A stretch of 64,000 bases of DNA from Knoellia sinensis KCTC 19936 (GTDB lineage Bacteria; Actinomycetota; Actinomycetes; Actinomycetales; Dermatophilaceae), in the NCBI RefSeq assembly GCF_000768705.1, contig NZ_AVPJ01000003.1, positions 287,310 to 351,309 on the forward strand, given 5' to 3'. Positions 49,750-59,472 of this stretch are shown in pieces. The notes under the pieces were generated by a model. That model did not search any database. It had not been told where the DNA came from and saw only the letters and a program-made list of their open reading frames with translations. The first letter of the stretch is position 1. Every line of letters begins with the position of its first letter. Made by a program: the position numbers and the translations under genes.

Positions 49750-50484
49750 TCAGGGGGTGCGGCGCCGGAGGGTCAGACTTCCGAGGGCGAGGGAGAGGAC
49801 GATCGCCCCCACGATGACGGCAATGTCGGTCGTCACCTCGCCGACCGGCTCGGGAACCGCAGCGATCGTGCGCATCGCGTCCACGGCATACGACAAGGGC
49901 ATGAAGTCGGAGAGCGTCGAGAGGATCGACGGCAGCGCATCGCGGGGGACGAGGAGCCCGCACAGCAGGAACTGCGGCAGGACGAAGGCCGGCATGAACT
50001 GCACCGCCTGGAACTCTGTGGCCGCGAACCCACTCACGAGCAGCCCCAGCGCCGTGCCGAGCAGCGCGTCGCACACGGCGACAACGACCAGCAGCCACTT
50101 CGGCCCGGCGATGTCGAGACCGCACACCCAGATGGCGAATCCCGTTGCAATGAGGGCCTGCAGGACCGCCATGATCCCGAACGCGAGGGCATAGCCGAGC
50201 ATGAAGTCGCCCTTGCCCAAGGGTGTCGTGAGGAGGCGTTCAAGGGTGCCCGAGGTGCGTTCGCGCAGGGTGGCGACGCTCGTGACGATGAACATCACGA
50301 CGAAGGGGAAGACGCCAAGCAGAGCGGCCCCGATGCGGTCGAAGACAGGAGTGCCGTCGAAGATCCAGGCAAGCAGCCCCAGGAGCACGCACGGCACGAC
50401 AAGCATCATCGCGATGGTGCGGTGGTCGGCACGGAGCTGACGGAGGATCCGGGTCGTCGTGGCGAGCGTGATCCGCGGATTCAT
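49750..50484 (-). CDS. ABC-2 type transporter permease
   Basis: About 244 residues with six helices. TSVATLRERTSGTLERLLTT is the E-R-x-x-G-T-L-E signature of ABC-2 drug and polysaccharide exporters, followed by PLGKGDFMLGYALAFGIMAV. AVQFMPAFVLPQFLLCGLLV and LSYAVDAMR match the later helices. It overlaps its ATPase gene by 4 bp (50481-50484). The substrate is unknown; the drug-export (DrrB-like) group is nearest in pattern. Confidence 0.88.
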   Translation of the reverse strand: MNPRITLATTTRILRQLRADHRTIAMMLVVPCVLLGLLAWIFDGTPVFDRIGAALLGVFPFVVMFIVTSVATLRERTSGTLERLLTTPLGKGDFMLGYALAFGIMAVLQALIATGFAIWVCGLDIAGPKWLLVVVAVCDALLGTALGLLVSGFAATEFQAVQFMPAFVLPQFLLCGLLVPRDALPSILSTLSDFMPLSYAVDAMRTIAAVPEPVGEVTTDIAVIVGAIVLSLALGSLTLRRRTP

Positions 50485-51263
50485 CGCGCTTCCCGGGGGT
50501 TCGCCGCAGCCTCGTCGACGAGGGCGAGGAACGCCTGTTCCGCATCAGGAGCCCCGGTTCGCCGGAGCAGCTCCGGCAGTGTGGAGTCGCTCAGGATCTC
50601 GCCGTCGCGAAGGAGGAGCAGCCGGTCGCAGCGGGTGGCCTCGTCCATGACGTGACTCGAGACGAACAACGTGCGGCCCTGCTCGTGCGCGAGTCGCTTG
50701 AAGAGGTTCCAGAGGTCGCGCCGCAGCACCGGGTCGAGGCCGACGGTCGGCTCGTCGAGGACGAGGAGTTCAGGGTCTCCGACCAGGGCAGCGGCGAGCG
50801 AGACGCGCGACCGCTCGCCACCCGAGAGGGTGCCGACCGACGAGTCGGCGTGGCTCCGGAGGTCGACGGCATCGATGGCCCGGTCCACGGAGTCCTTGGG
50901 CGCGCCGAGCACCTTGGCGAAGTAGGCGAGGTTGTGCCGCACCGACAGGTCGGCATAGACGCTCGGCGACTGGGTGACGTAGCCGACGCGGTGACGGAGA
51001 GCGGACGATCCGGCCGGTTCACCGAGGACCGTGACCTCCCCGGACTCGACCTGTTGGACACCGACGATGGCGCGCATGAGCGTCGACTTGCCACCGCCAC
51101 TCGGTCCGAGGAGGCCGACCACCTGACCGGTGGGCACCGTGACGCTGAGGTCGGGGAGGACGACACGCTCACCTCGCACCACGTGCAGGTGCTCGACGAC
51201 GACAGCCGCACCAGACCCGGGAGTCGATCCGCCCGACTGGCGGCCGCCCTGGTCATTGTTCAT
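50481..51263 (-). CDS. ABC transporter ATP-binding protein
   Basis: About 260 residues. Walker A GLLGPSGGGKSTLMRAI, signature GTLSGGERSRVSLAAALVG, Walker B LLVLDEPTVGLDP and switch His in LFVSSHVMDEATRCD are all intact. It drives the ABC-2 permease encoded next. ATG 51263 is preferred over GTG 51266; the first 20 residues are Gly/Ser-rich and poorly conserved. Confidence 0.9.
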   Translation of the reverse strand: MNNDQGGRQSGGSTPGSGAAVVVEHLHVVRGERVVLPDLSVTVPTGQVVGLLGPSGGGKSTLMRAIVGVQQVESGEVTVLGEPAGSSALRHRVGYVTQSPSVYADLSVRHNLAYFAKVLGAPKDSVDRAIDAVDLRSHADSSVGTLSGGERSRVSLAAALVGDPELLVLDEPTVGLDPVLRRDLWNLFKRLAHEQGRTLFVSSHVMDEATRCDRLLLLRDGEILSDSTLPELLRRTGAPDAEQAFLALVDEAAANPREAR

Positions 51264-51421
51264 CACACGATGAATTTAGACCCGAGAGTCGCCTCGGGGG
51301 GAGGGCCAGCACCTCGACGAGCAGTCGGACCAGCCGTCGAGGAGTTGGACGAGCTTGGCCGAAGCCACCCTCGCGATCCCTCGCAGGGACGCTCCTCCAT
51401 GGCCACGTTGCGCGGGCTCAT
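51263..51421 (-). CDS. Doubtful 52-residue ORF coupled to the isomerase and ABC ATPase genes
   Basis: The 150-base gap between the isomerase and the ABC ATPase holds one open frame from ATG 51421, which overlaps the isomerase stop (ATGA), to a TGA sharing a base with the ATPase ATG (TGATG). It starts [20 protein letters not shown]. The first codons are GC3-rich but the later ones are not, and no family is apparent. It may be only a leader or a chance frame. Confidence 0.2.
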   Translation of the reverse strand: MSPRNVAMEERPCEGSRGWLRPSSSNSSTAGPTARRGAGPPPEATLGSKFIV

Positions 51422-52245
51422 CGCTCGGCGCCCTCGTCGAGGGCTGCCGCGAGGTGGAGGCGACAGAAGGCCAGGGCCTCGGCGAGGGCCAGCTCACGCT
51501 GCTCCACCGACAGCCGCCGCGTCGACACCTCCACGACGATGGACCCGTCAAAACCGTTGTGCACCAATGCATCCAGCACCTCGGCACATGGCTGCGAACC
51601 GCGACCGGGGATGAGGTGCTCGTCCTTCATCGACCCCAACCCGTCCGCGAGGTGCAGGTGCCTGAGCCGCGGACCGAGCGCAGCGATCATGGCGAGCGCG
51701 TCGGACCCGGCCGTCGCGGTGTGCGACAGGTCGAGCGTCACATGGTCGTACGCCTGCGACACCGGGTCCCAGTGCGGCAGGTACGCCTCGACCTCACGGC
51801 CACCGACCCGCCACGGATACATGTTCTCGACGGCCAGCGTGATGCCCGAATCGTGCTCCCGCGTGGCGATCCCGTCGGCGAAGTCCCGGGCGTACTCCTT
51901 CTGCCAACGGAACGGAGGGTGCAGCACCACGGTCTCGGCACCGACCTCGTGGGCGAGCTCGAGGGAGCGGTCGATCTTGCCCCAGGGGTCGACCCCGAAG
52001 ATCCGCTGACTGATCAGAAGCGTCGGTGCGTGGATGGACACGATGCGTATGCCGTGCAGCTCCGACAGTGCCCGAAGCGCACCTGCCTCCTGGGTCACCG
52101 GATCGGTCCAGACCATCACCTCGACACCGTCGTAGCCCAGCCGGGCAGCGTGCTGGAACGCGGCGGCGCAGTTCTCCGGATAGACCGAGGCCGTGGACAG
52201 GGCGACCGGGATGTCCGGAATCGTCACGGCGTCGTCGGCCTCCAT
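51418..52245 (-). CDS. Sugar phosphate isomerase/epimerase (AP endonuclease 2 barrel)
   Basis: About 275 residues, TIM barrel. [78 protein letters not shown] and [20 protein letters not shown] carry the metal-binding His, Glu and Asp of the family. ATG 52245 shares a base with the ppx stop. This pair is conserved in actinobacteria; the substrate is unknown. Confidence 0.85.
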   Translation of the reverse strand: MEADDAVTIPDIPVALSTASVYPENCAAAFQHAARLGYDGVEVMVWTDPVTQEAGALRALSELHGIRIVSIHAPTLLISQRIFGVDPWGKIDRSLELAHEVGAETVVLHPPFRWQKEYARDFADGIATREHDSGITLAVENMYPWRVGGREVEAYLPHWDPVSQAYDHVTLDLSHTATAGSDALAMIAALGPRLRHLHLADGLGSMKDEHLIPGRGSQPCAEVLDALVHNGFDGSIVVEVSTRRLSVEQRELALAEALAFCRLHLAAALDEGAER

Positions 52246-53171
52246 CAGTGCATGCCGTCGAGCCTGCGCAGGATGATTCCCTCGCGCAGGGCCCATGGGC
52301 AGATCTCCAGCCGATCCACGCCCAGCAGATCCATCGTGGCCGAGGCCACGATGCCGCCGGCGAGCAGCTGGTGGGCCCGAGACTCGGACACACCGGGAAG
52401 CGCACTGCGCTGTGCCGCAGACATGTTCGCGATCTCGGGCAGGATCGCGTCGAGAGAGGCGCGCTCGAGGAAGCGTGCGGCATACATGCCTTCGGAACTC
52501 GGCACGGCCCCGGTGATGCGCGCGAGGGACCGCATCGTCTTGGAGGTTCCGACGACCCGGTCGCGGGAGCCGGCCTTGGCCAGCGGCCGCAGTTCGCGCG
52601 CGATCGTCGCACGCACGTGTTTGCGTGCCTCCCGGACCGCAGCGACTCCGGGCGGGTCACCTGCGAGGTGGTCGCGGGTCACGCGACCGGCCCCCAGCGG
52701 CAGGGAGATCGCGATGTCGGGGTCCTCGTCCATGCCCTGCGCGATCTCGAGGGAGCCGCCGCCGATGTCGGCGACGAGCAACGTGCCGGCGGACCAGCCG
52801 AACCAGCGTCGCGCCGCGAGGAAGGTCAGCCGCGCCTCGTCCTCACCGGAGAGCACGTCGAGGACGACTCCCGTGCGGTCCTTGACGGCGGCGAGCACGT
52901 CGTCCCCGTTGGGCGCCTCGCGGATCGCACTGGTGACGAACCCCATGAGGTCCTCGACGCCCTGGTCCTCGGCCACGGTGAGGCACTCGGCCACGAACTC
53001 GACGAGCTGCTCCTGGCCGGCGTCGTCGATCCGGCCGTCGTCCGTGACGTGCTCGGAGAGCCGGAGTTCGCGTTTGTGTGAGCTGGCGGGCAGGGGCTGG
53101 GCTCCGACGTGGGCGTCCACCACGAGCAGGTGCACGGTGTTGGAACCCACGTCGATGACACCCAGCCGCAT
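52245..53171 (-). CDS. Exopolyphosphatase / guanosine pentaphosphatase (Ppx/GppA family)
   Basis: About 308 residues, ASKHA fold. [20 protein letters not shown] is the phosphate-1 motif, [17 protein letters not shown] and [14 protein letters not shown] the catalytic acids, and [20 protein letters not shown] phosphate-2. ATG 53171 is at the conserved start. It hydrolyses polyphosphate or pppGpp; without the C-terminal HD domain, the short Ppx1 type of actinobacteria is likely. It shares 41 bp with a divergent gene. Confidence 0.9.
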   Translation of the reverse strand: MRLGVIDVGSNTVHLLVVDAHVGAQPLPASSHKRELRLSEHVTDDGRIDDAGQEQLVEFVAECLTVAEDQGVEDLMGFVTSAIREAPNGDDVLAAVKDRTGVVLDVLSGEDEARLTFLAARRWFGWSAGTLLVADIGGGSLEIAQGMDEDPDIAISLPLGAGRVTRDHLAGDPPGVAAVREARKHVRATIARELRPLAKAGSRDRVVGTSKTMRSLARITGAVPSSEGMYAARFLERASLDAILPEIANMSAAQRSALPGVSESRAHQLLAGGIVASATMDLLGVDRLEICPWALREGIILRRLDGMH

Positions 53172-53212
53172 GGGGTCCACGGTAGTCGGCCAGTGCGGCA
53201 TAGGGTGACCCG

Positions 53213-54028
53213 GTGGCCGAGACTCCGCTCGACATCCCCCGCACGTGGGTCGAGTTCACCGACCCCGCCGACGCCGCCCAGCGGTTCCGGTGCGATCTCA
53301 CGTGGTTGACGTCGCGCTGGACCTGCATCTTCGGTTCGGGATGTGCGGGCATCTATGCCGAGAGGCCCGACGACGGCTGCTGCACCCTGGGCGCTCATTT
53401 CTCGGATGACGACGACCTCGCGCGCGTTGCTGCCGTTGTCGAGGAGTTGGGCGAGGACGAGTGGCAGCTGCGACCCGACCGCAAGAACCCCGCCAAGATC
53501 TCCCACTGGACCGAGCTCGAGGATGACGCCCGCAAGACCAAGGTCGTCGACGGTGCCTGCATCTTCCTCAACCGGCCCGGCTTCCCTGCGGGCGCGGGCT
53601 GCGCCTTGCACCAGCACGCTGTCCTCACCGGGCAGCCGCCGCACACCCAGAAGCCCGACGTCTGCTGGCAGCTGCCGATCCGCAGGACGTTCCGCACCGT
53701 CAAACTCCCTGACGACACGAAGTACCTCGAGGTGTCCATCGGCGAGTACGACCGGCGCGGGTGGGGACCGGGCGGACACGACCTCGACTGGTACTGCTCG
53801 GGTAACCCCGAAGCGCACGTCGGCGCGGAGCCGGTCTATCGCAGCAACCGCGCCGAGTTGGTCGAGCTCATGGGTCAGGGCGCCTACGACGAGCTGGTCG
53901 TGCGCTGCGAGGCCCATCTCGCCGCGGTCAGGGCGCTGCGCACGCCTGCATCACGACGGTTGTTGCCGCTGTTCGTGCACCCCGCCACGGTCGAGGCCAA
54001 CAACCCCACCCTGCGCAAGGGCCACTGA
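53213..54028 (+). CDS. Cysteine-rich hypothetical protein, conserved-looking, unknown function
   Basis: About 271 residues; GTG start. The first third has five Cys clustered: [40 protein letters not shown]; another Cys lies in GACIFL, ALHQH-preceding [12 protein letters not shown], and [10 protein letters not shown] and DWYCSGN. This resembles the metal- or FeS-binding arrangement of YkgJ/DUF3109-type proteins. The rest is mixed with [20 protein letters not shown]. No signal or membrane helix. It is divergent from ppx and convergent on nadC. Confidence 0.65.
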   Translation: MAETPLDIPRTWVEFTDPADAAQRFRCDLTWLTSRWTCIFGSGCAGIYAERPDDGCCTLGAHFSDDDDLARVAAVVEELGEDEWQLRPDRKNPAKISHWTELEDDARKTKVVDGACIFLNRPGFPAGAGCALHQHAVLTGQPPHTQKPDVCWQLPIRRTFRTVKLPDDTKYLEVSIGEYDRRGWGPGGHDLDWYCSGNPEAHVGAEPVYRSNRAELVELMGQGAYDELVVRCEAHLAAVRALRTPASRRLLPLFVHPATVEANNPTLRKGH

Positions 54029-54032
54029 CTGT

Positions 54033-54146
54033 GGATTCAACGTCCCGAACTCACCGAATTCCTCGGTTCGGGACAATGAGGATTCAACGTCCCGAACTCA
54101 CCCAATTGGACGGTTACGCACGCACCGTCCGCACCCAACCGTCCAA
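54033..54146. repeat. Extragenic copies of the nadC repeat unit with two hairpins
   Basis: GGATTCAACGTCCCGAACTC occurs at 54033 and again at 54081. The first copy continues as ACCGAATTCCTCGG, identical to the core of the nadC minisatellite, and folds as GTCCCGAAC (54042-54050) with GTTCGGGAC (54066-54074). The second leads into TTGGACGGTT (54106-54115) pairing with AACCGTCCAA (54137-54146). These hairpins probably terminate transcription from both sides. Confidence 0.8.
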
Positions 54147-54155
54147 GTGGATGAG

Positions 54156-55430
54156 CTAGGGACGGAGGTCGAGGGCGAGGTCGAGGATCGGGCTCGAGTG
54201 CGTGAGCCCGCCGACGCTGAGGTAGTCGACGCCGGTCGCCGCATAGTCGGCTGCCACGTCGAGCGTGAGCCCACCCGTCGCCTCGAGTTCGACGCTCTCC
54301 CCCGTCGCGCGCACTGCCTCGACCGTCGAGCGCAACAAGTCGGTGGACATGTTGTCGCACAACAGGAATCGCGCACCGGCAGTCACCGACTCCAGCGCCT
54401 CCTCCGTCGTGGTCACCTCCACCTGGACCGGCACCTCTGGGAACGCTTCGCGAACAGCGGCGTATGCCGCCGCGAGACTTCCCGCTGCCAGCTTGTGGTT
54501 GTCCTTGATCATGGCGACGTCGTGGAGACCCATGCGCTTGTTGGTGCCCCCACCCGCGCGCACCGCGAACTTCTCCAGGGCCCGTAGCCCCGGCGTCGTC
54601 TTCCGGGTGTCGAGGACCATCGCACCCGAGCCGTCGAGGACATCGGCCCACCGACGTGTGTGCGTCGCGATGCCGGACAGTCGGCTGATGATGTTGAGCA
54701 GGGTCCGCTCGGCGATCAGCGTGACCTGCGTCGACCCGGACAGCTCGGCGACGACGTCCCCGCGCGCCACCCTCGTCCCGTCGGCGATCACCGACGTCAC
54801 CGACACCGGCTCGGCACCCAGCCGCTCGGCCACCTCGGCCAGCGTCAGGGCGATGACCTCGACACCCGCGACGACGCCGTCCTCGCGCGCCACGACGGCG
54901 GCACGCGTCTGCTGCGAAGCCGGGATCGTCGCCATCGTCGTGACGTCGACACCCTCGGTGCCGCCGAGGTCCTCGTCGAGGGCGCCAGTGACGACACGGC
55001 GAGCGTCGTCAACGGGAAAGGCAAGGTCCGCGACGGAACCTCCCGCGTCCCCAACCGAGGAATTCGGTGGGTTCGGAACCGCACCTTCAGTGTCCCCAAC
55101 CGAGGAATTCGGTGAGTTCGGAACCGCACCTTCAGTGTCCCCAACCGAGGAATTCGGTGAGTTCGGAACCGCACCTTCAGTGTCCCCAACCGAGGAATTC
55201 GGTGAGTTCGGAACCGCACCTTCAGTGTCCCCAACCGAGGAATTCGGTGAGTTCGGAACCGCACCTTCAGTGTCCCCAACCGAGGAATTCGGTGAGTTCG
55301 GAACCGCACCTTCAGTGTCCCCAACCGAGGAATTCGGTGAGTTCGGAACCGCACCTTCAGTGTCCCCAACCGAGGAATTCGGTGAGTTCGGGACGGAGGA
55401 AGGGGAAGGGGAAGGGGAAGGCGAGCTCAC
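54156..55430 (-). CDS. nadC: Nicotinate-nucleotide pyrophosphorylase with N-terminal 15-residue repeats
   Basis: About 424 residues; the family is usually near 285. The conserved enzyme begins near residue 138: VTGALDEDLGGTEGVDVTTM, AVVAREDGVVAGVEVIALT, LLNIISRLSGIATHTRRWAD, VLDTRKTTPGLRALEKFAVR and AGGGTNKRMGLHDVAMIKDN, with the quinolinate-binding Arg, His and Lys intact. The GTG at 55430 overlaps the nadB stop (GTGA), so the repeat region is very likely translated: an SP-rich start, seven VPNSPNSSVGDTEGA units and one variant. No other start codon precedes the fold. Confidence 0.92.
   Translation of the reverse strand: MSSPSPSPSPSSVPNSPNSSVGDTEGAVPNSPNSSVGDTEGAVPNSPNSSVGDTEGAVPNSPNSSVGDTEGAVPNSPNSSVGDTEGAVPNSPNSSVGDTEGAVPNSPNSSVGDTEGAVPNPPNSSVGDAGGSVADLAFPVDDARRVVTGALDEDLGGTEGVDVTTMATIPASQQTRAAVVAREDGVVAGVEVIALTLAEVAERLGAEPVSVTSVIADGTRVARGDVVAELSGSTQVTLIAERTLLNIISRLSGIATHTRRWADVLDGSGAMVLDTRKTTPGLRALEKFAVRAGGGTNKRMGLHDVAMIKDNHKLAAGSLAAAYAAVREAFPEVPVQVEVTTTEEALESVTAGARFLLCDNMSTDLLRSTVEAVRATGESVELEATGGLTLDVAADYAATGVDYLSVGGLTHSSPILDLALDLRP
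55048..55392. repeat. 45-bp minisatellite in the 5' part of nadC
   Basis: Seven full 45-bp units start at 55048, 55093, 55138, 55183, 55228, 55273 and 55318, with a partial eighth from 55363. Six of the seven look identical over 45 bases; the first (55048) differs by a few bases. Core: CCCAACCGAGGAATTCGGTG. The frame is kept because the unit is a multiple of three. Confidence 0.95.
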
Positions 55431-57145
55431 GGCATACTCCGCTCGGTCAGGGTGAGGGAACGGTCAGGTGCGACGACGACGCTCTGGCGGGCAAGCCACC
55501 GCGCGTCGTCGCGCTCGGGGAAATCGCTGCGGACATGCCCGCCGCGCGTCTCTTCGCGGCGTGCGGCGAGGGCGGTGAGGACCTGGCCGAGGTGGAGCAG
55601 GTTCGTCGTCTCCCACGTCTTCGGGCCGGGCGCGGCCTTCGAGGGTGGCAGGGCCGCGAGCTCCCCGAGCACGACGGCTGTGGCCGCCGTCGACTCGGCC
55701 GAACGCACCGGCCCGGACCCCGAAGTCATCGCCCGCTGCACCGTGAGTCGCTGGGAGTGGTCGAGCAGTGCATGGTCACCGCGGGCGTCCCCACCCGCTC
55801 GGTCGGGCCGCTCCGGCACCTCTGGCTCCGCCAGCTCACCCGCTGCGATCCGCGCCGGGATGTCATCGGCGATGCGGTGGGCAAAGACCAGACCCTCCAG
55901 CAGGCTGTTGGAGGCCAGTCGGTTCGCGCCGTGGACACCGGTGCAGGAGCACTCACCACAGGCATAGAGACCCGGGAGCGACGAGCGGCCGTGGAGGTCG
56001 GTCTCGATGCCGCCGGACGCGTAGTGCTGAGCCGGCGCGACCGGCAGCAGGTCCGTCGCCGGGTCGAAGCCCAGGGAGCGGCAGGAGGCGACGATCGACG
56101 GGAACCGCTCCTCGAGGAACGCCGCCCCCAGGTGGCGCGCATCGAGATAGACGTGGTCGACCCCCTGATCGCGCATCGTGTCGAGGATGGCGCGCGCCAC
56201 GACGTCCCGGGGGGCGAGGTCGGCGAGCTCATGACGCCCCTCCATGATGCGATGCCCTGCGGCGTCCACGAGGAACGCACCCTCGCCACGCACGGCCTCG
56301 GAGATCAGTGGCTGCTGCCCGGTCGACCCCTCCCCCAGGAAGAGGACGGTCGGGTGGAACTGGATGAACTCGAGGTCGGTGACGCGGGCACCGGCACGCA
56401 GTGCCGCGGCCATGCCGTCACCAGTGGCCACGGGAGGGTTCGTCGTCGACGTGTAGATCTGGCCCAGCCCGCCGGTCGCGAGGACCACGGCCCGTGCGTA
56501 GGCCGCGCCGACACCGTCGAGCTGGCCCTCACCGATGACGTGGAGTGTCACGCCGTTGACCCGCCCGGCTCCGTCGTCGAGCAGGTCCACGACGAGGGCA
56601 TGCTCGACGACCTCGATGCCCGGGTCGTCGCGCACGCGATCGAGGGCGGCGATGAGGGCACGTGAGATCTCGCGACCTGTCGCGTCGCCGCCGGCGTGGG
56701 CGATGCGGTCGCGGTGGTGTCCGCCTTCGCGCGTCAGCTTGATCTCGCCGTCGGCGTCCCGGTCGAACTCGGCGCCGAGGGCCACGAGCTGTCGCACCCG
56801 CTGCGGCCCCTCGGTGACGAGCGCCTCGACAGCCTCGCGGTCACACAAACCGACTCCGGCCACCAACGTGTCCTCGAGATGTTCCTCAGGCGAGTCCTCG
56901 GGATGGAGCGCCGCGGCGATGCCGCCCTGCGCCCACGCCGTCGACCCCTCGTCGAGCACGGTCTTGGTCACCAGGAGCACCCGGTCGACGCGCTCGCGCA
57001 GGCGCAGCGCACAGGTGAGCCCGGCAATTCCGGACCCGACGACGATGACGTCAGCCGACGCCGCCCAGCCGGGTACGGGAGCGCTCAGCGACCGAGGGAT
57101 CCGCGGTTCGCCGGGTCGCGCCCCGCGAGCTGCAGGTTCGCTCAA
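55427..57145 (-). CDS. nadB: L-aspartate oxidase
   Basis: About 572 residues. [20 protein letters not shown] binds [78 protein letters not shown] and [20 protein letters not shown] are the family blocks. It oxidises aspartate to iminoaspartate for quinolinate. ATG 57145 overlaps the panD stop (ATGA). Quinolinate synthase (nadA), its usual partner, is not in this operon. Confidence 0.93.
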   Translation of the reverse strand: MSEPAARGARPGEPRIPRSLSAPVPGWAASADVIVVGSGIAGLTCALRLRERVDRVLLVTKTVLDEGSTAWAQGGIAAALHPEDSPEEHLEDTLVAGVGLCDREAVEALVTEGPQRVRQLVALGAEFDRDADGEIKLTREGGHHRDRIAHAGGDATGREISRALIAALDRVRDDPGIEVVEHALVVDLLDDGAGRVNGVTLHVIGEGQLDGVGAAYARAVVLATGGLGQIYTSTTNPPVATGDGMAAALRAGARVTDLEFIQFHPTVLFLGEGSTGQQPLISEAVRGEGAFLVDAAGHRIMEGRHELADLAPRDVVARAILDTMRDQGVDHVYLDARHLGAAFLEERFPSIVASCRSLGFDPATDLLPVAPAQHYASGGIETDLHGRSSLPGLYACGECSCTGVHGANRLASNSLLEGLVFAHRIADDIPARIAAGELAEPEVPERPDRAGGDARGDHALLDHSQRLTVQRAMTSGSGPVRSAESTAATAVVLGELAALPPSKAAPGPKTWETTNLLHLGQVLTALAARREETRGGHVRSDFPERDDARWLARQSVVVAPDRSLTLTERSMP

Positions 57146-57567
57146 TGGTGGGGACGCTTCGTGACGGCCGACGTCTTGAGGCCATAGCCGTCCGGAACGT
57201 CGCCGCCGTCATCGCCGATCTCGACGATCTTGTTGTCCTTGTCGACGAAGACGACGTGCGGGTCGTGCTTGCGGGCGTCCTCGTCGGACATCGATGCGTA
57301 GGCGATGATGATGACGGTGTCGCCGGGGCTGATCAGCCGGGCCGCCGCACCATTGATGCAGAGGATGCCGGAGCCGCGCTCGCCCTCGATCGCATAGGTC
57401 GTGAGGCGGTTGCCGTTGTCCACGTCGACGACGTCGACCTGTTGGCCCGGCAGGAGGTCGGCCGCCTCCATGAGGTCCATGTCGATCGTCAGCGATCCGA
57501 CGTAGTGCAGGTCGGCCTGGGTGACGGTCGCGCGATGGATCTTGCTGTGCAGCATGTAGCGGTACAT
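57142..57567 (-). CDS. panD: Aspartate 1-decarboxylase
   Basis: About 141 residues. [20 protein letters not shown] leads to the self-cleavage site Gly-Ser in [19 protein letters not shown], giving the pyruvoyl cofactor; [17 protein letters not shown] and [20 protein letters not shown] complete the barrel. It makes beta-alanine for pantothenate. It lies 28 bp after panC and is ATGA-coupled to nadB, so two aspartate-consuming enzymes are translated together. Confidence 0.94.
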   Translation of the reverse strand: MYRYMLHSKIHRATVTQADLHYVGSLTIDMDLMEAADLLPGQQVDVVDVDNGNRLTTYAIEGERGSGILCINGAAARLISPGDTVIIIAYASMSDEDARKHDPHVVFVDKDNKIVEIGDDGGDVPDGYGLKTSAVTKRPHH

Positions 57568-57595
57568 CTATCGGTCTCCTGGGGGACGGTGCCTT

Positions 57596-58543
57596 TTACG
57601 AGGCCGGGCGGGCGGGAATGCTGCCGTTGTCGGGCTGCGAGAACACGTCGAGTCTGCCACCGCCGGGTCCGACGAGGATCGGGGTGTTGTCGATGAGCCG
57701 GGTCGTGCCCACCCGCGCGGCGACGGCGAGGAGGGCTTCGCCGCGGTACCACTCCGGCACGTCCTGCAGGGTGCTGGGGTGGACGAGGACGAGGTAGTCG
57801 ACCAACGCGAGAGGCTCCTCCACGAGAATCTCGCGTGCCGCTCGGCGGATGGCGGACGGCCCGTATGCCGCCTGGTCGGCTCCCGCAGTGAGCGCTCGGC
57901 TCAGGCAGAGGGCGACTTCGCGGTCGGACTCGGTGAGGTAGGTGTTGCGGCTGCTCAGGGCCAGGCCATCGTGCTCACGCACCGTCGGCACGGACACGAC
58001 GTCGACGGGGAAGTCGATGTCACGCACCATGCGCCGGATGAGGAGGAGCTGTTGGGCATCCTTCTGACCGAAGAGGGCACGGCGCGCGCCGGTGAGGTGG
58101 AGCAACTTCGCGACGACGGTGAGCATGCCGTCGAAGTGACCGGGGCGTGACTTCCCCTCGAGGACGTCGCCGAGCGGACCTGCCGAGATCCGCACGCCGG
58201 GGTCTCCGTCGGGGTAGACGACGTCAGGCGTCGGGGCGAACACGATGTCCACACCTGCCGCGGTGGCGATCCGCATGTCGTCGTCGAAGGTCCGCGGATA
58301 GCGCGAGAGGTCTTCCTTCGGCCCGAACTGCAGCGGGTTGAGGAAGATCGTGAGAATGACGTGATCGGCCATCCCACGGGCATCCCGCAGGAGCTCGGCA
58401 TGCCCCTCGTGGAGGGCCCCCATCGTCATGACGACGGCCACATCGGTGCTGGGAAGGGCTGCCCGCGCCGCGCGCAGTTCGTCGCGGGTGCTGGCGACGA
58501 CCGGTGTGGTGGTGCTGGGCTGGGCGACGTCGGCTTCGGTCAC
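57596..58543 (-). CDS. panC: Pantothenate synthetase
   Basis: About 315 residues. VVMTMGALHEGHAELLRDAR is the ATP-binding M-G-x-L-H-x-G-H motif, FLNPLQFGPKEDLSRYPRTF, RPGHFDGMLTVVAKLLHL, FGQKDAQQLLLIRRMV and LALSSRNTYLTESDR follow. It joins pantoate and beta-alanine. Its ATG overlaps the stop of the DUF2520 gene (58540-58543), forming a panC-panD-nadB-nadC run. Confidence 0.94.
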   Translation of the reverse strand: MTEADVAQPSTTTPVVASTRDELRAARAALPSTDVAVVMTMGALHEGHAELLRDARGMADHVILTIFLNPLQFGPKEDLSRYPRTFDDDMRIATAAGVDIVFAPTPDVVYPDGDPGVRISAGPLGDVLEGKSRPGHFDGMLTVVAKLLHLTGARRALFGQKDAQQLLLIRRMVRDIDFPVDVVSVPTVREHDGLALSSRNTYLTESDREVALCLSRALTAGADQAAYGPSAIRRAAREILVEEPLALVDYLVLVHPSTLQDVPEWYRGEALLAVAARVGTTRLIDNTPILVGPGGGRLDVFSQPDNGSIPARPAS

Positions 58544-59436
58544 GAGGTGGGCTCCTGGTCGGCGAGGGTGTCGAGCAAGGGCTCGGCGGCCGACGGCTGG
58601 AGCCGCCCGCTCTCGAGCGCACGCACCGCGGTGGCCCGGGCCATGGCGACGTAGGTCGCCCTGATCTCGGGTGAGATCCGCTCGAGCTCGCGAAGGTGCG
58701 TGCCAACGGTACTCACATCGCCGCGCGCGACCGGCCCGGTGAGCGCGGCATCACCCAACCGAAGGGCGTTGTCGAGGGCCGCGCGGACGAGGGGGCCGAG
58801 GACCGTGCGGGGCTGCTCGACCCCGGCCGCCCCCAATACCTCCATGGCCTCGGCGATGAGCGTGACGAGGTGGTTCGAGCCGTGGGCGAGGGCTGCGTGA
58901 TAGGCCGCGCGGTCCTTCTCGGCGATCCACACCGGTTCGCCACCCATCTCGACGACGAGCGCCTCGGCCATCGGCCGGAGAGCGTCAGGACAGGTCACCC
59001 CGAACGCGCACTCCTCGAGACGTCCGAGGTCCAGCACGGTGCCCGTGAACGTCATCGCCGGGTGGAGGGCCACCGGCAGGATGTGGGCGTCGAGTGCCGG
59101 ACGCAGGACACCCGCGCCATGTCGCCCGCTCGTGTGGACGACGATCTGGCCCGCCTGCCACGTCTCGGTGGCGGCCAGTCCCGACACCAACTCGGGCAGG
59201 GCGTCGTCGGGGACGGCGAGCAGCACGAGGTCCGCCCCGTCGATGACCTCGGGGATGTCGCGCAGCGGAACTCCCGGAAGGAGCGCGTCGGCACGCTCAC
59301 GACTGTCCGCGCTCACGGCATACGCGGCCTTGATGTGGTGACCGGCGCGAGCGAGCGCGGCGCCCAACACAGCACCCACGCGACCGGCGCCAATGACTCC
59401 AATCGACAGCCGCGCGGGGTGCTCTCCTGAACTCAC
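58540..59436 (-). CDS. Rossmann-like/DUF2520 NAD(P)-binding protein, candidate ketopantoate reductase
   Basis: About 298 residues. SIGVIGAGRVGAVLGAALAR is the dinucleotide-binding loop, LVLLAVPDDALPELVSGLAA and VVHTSGRHGAGVLRPALDAH the rest of the Rossmann domain; ALHPAMTFTG and AYHAALAHGSNHLVTLIAEA belong to the DUF2520 C-terminal domain. It is ATGA-coupled upstream of panC. No panE is in the window. A pantoate-forming role is an inference from context. Confidence 0.8.
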   Translation of the reverse strand: MSSGEHPARLSIGVIGAGRVGAVLGAALARAGHHIKAAYAVSADSRERADALLPGVPLRDIPEVIDGADLVLLAVPDDALPELVSGLAATETWQAGQIVVHTSGRHGAGVLRPALDAHILPVALHPAMTFTGTVLDLGRLEECAFGVTCPDALRPMAEALVVEMGGEPVWIAEKDRAAYHAALAHGSNHLVTLIAEAMEVLGAAGVEQPRTVLGPLVRAALDNALRLGDAALTGPVARGDVSTVGTHLRELERISPEIRATYVAMARATAVRALESGRLQPSAAEPLLDTLADQEPTS

Positions 59437-59472
59437 CCGGCCAACCTAACGCCTGCGGTCGAGCGGGACACT

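Noticed and set aside
55048..55392. CRISPR-like array
   Set aside because: Units are contiguous 45-mers without variable spacers, are in frame with nadC, and no cas genes are nearby. It is a minisatellite.
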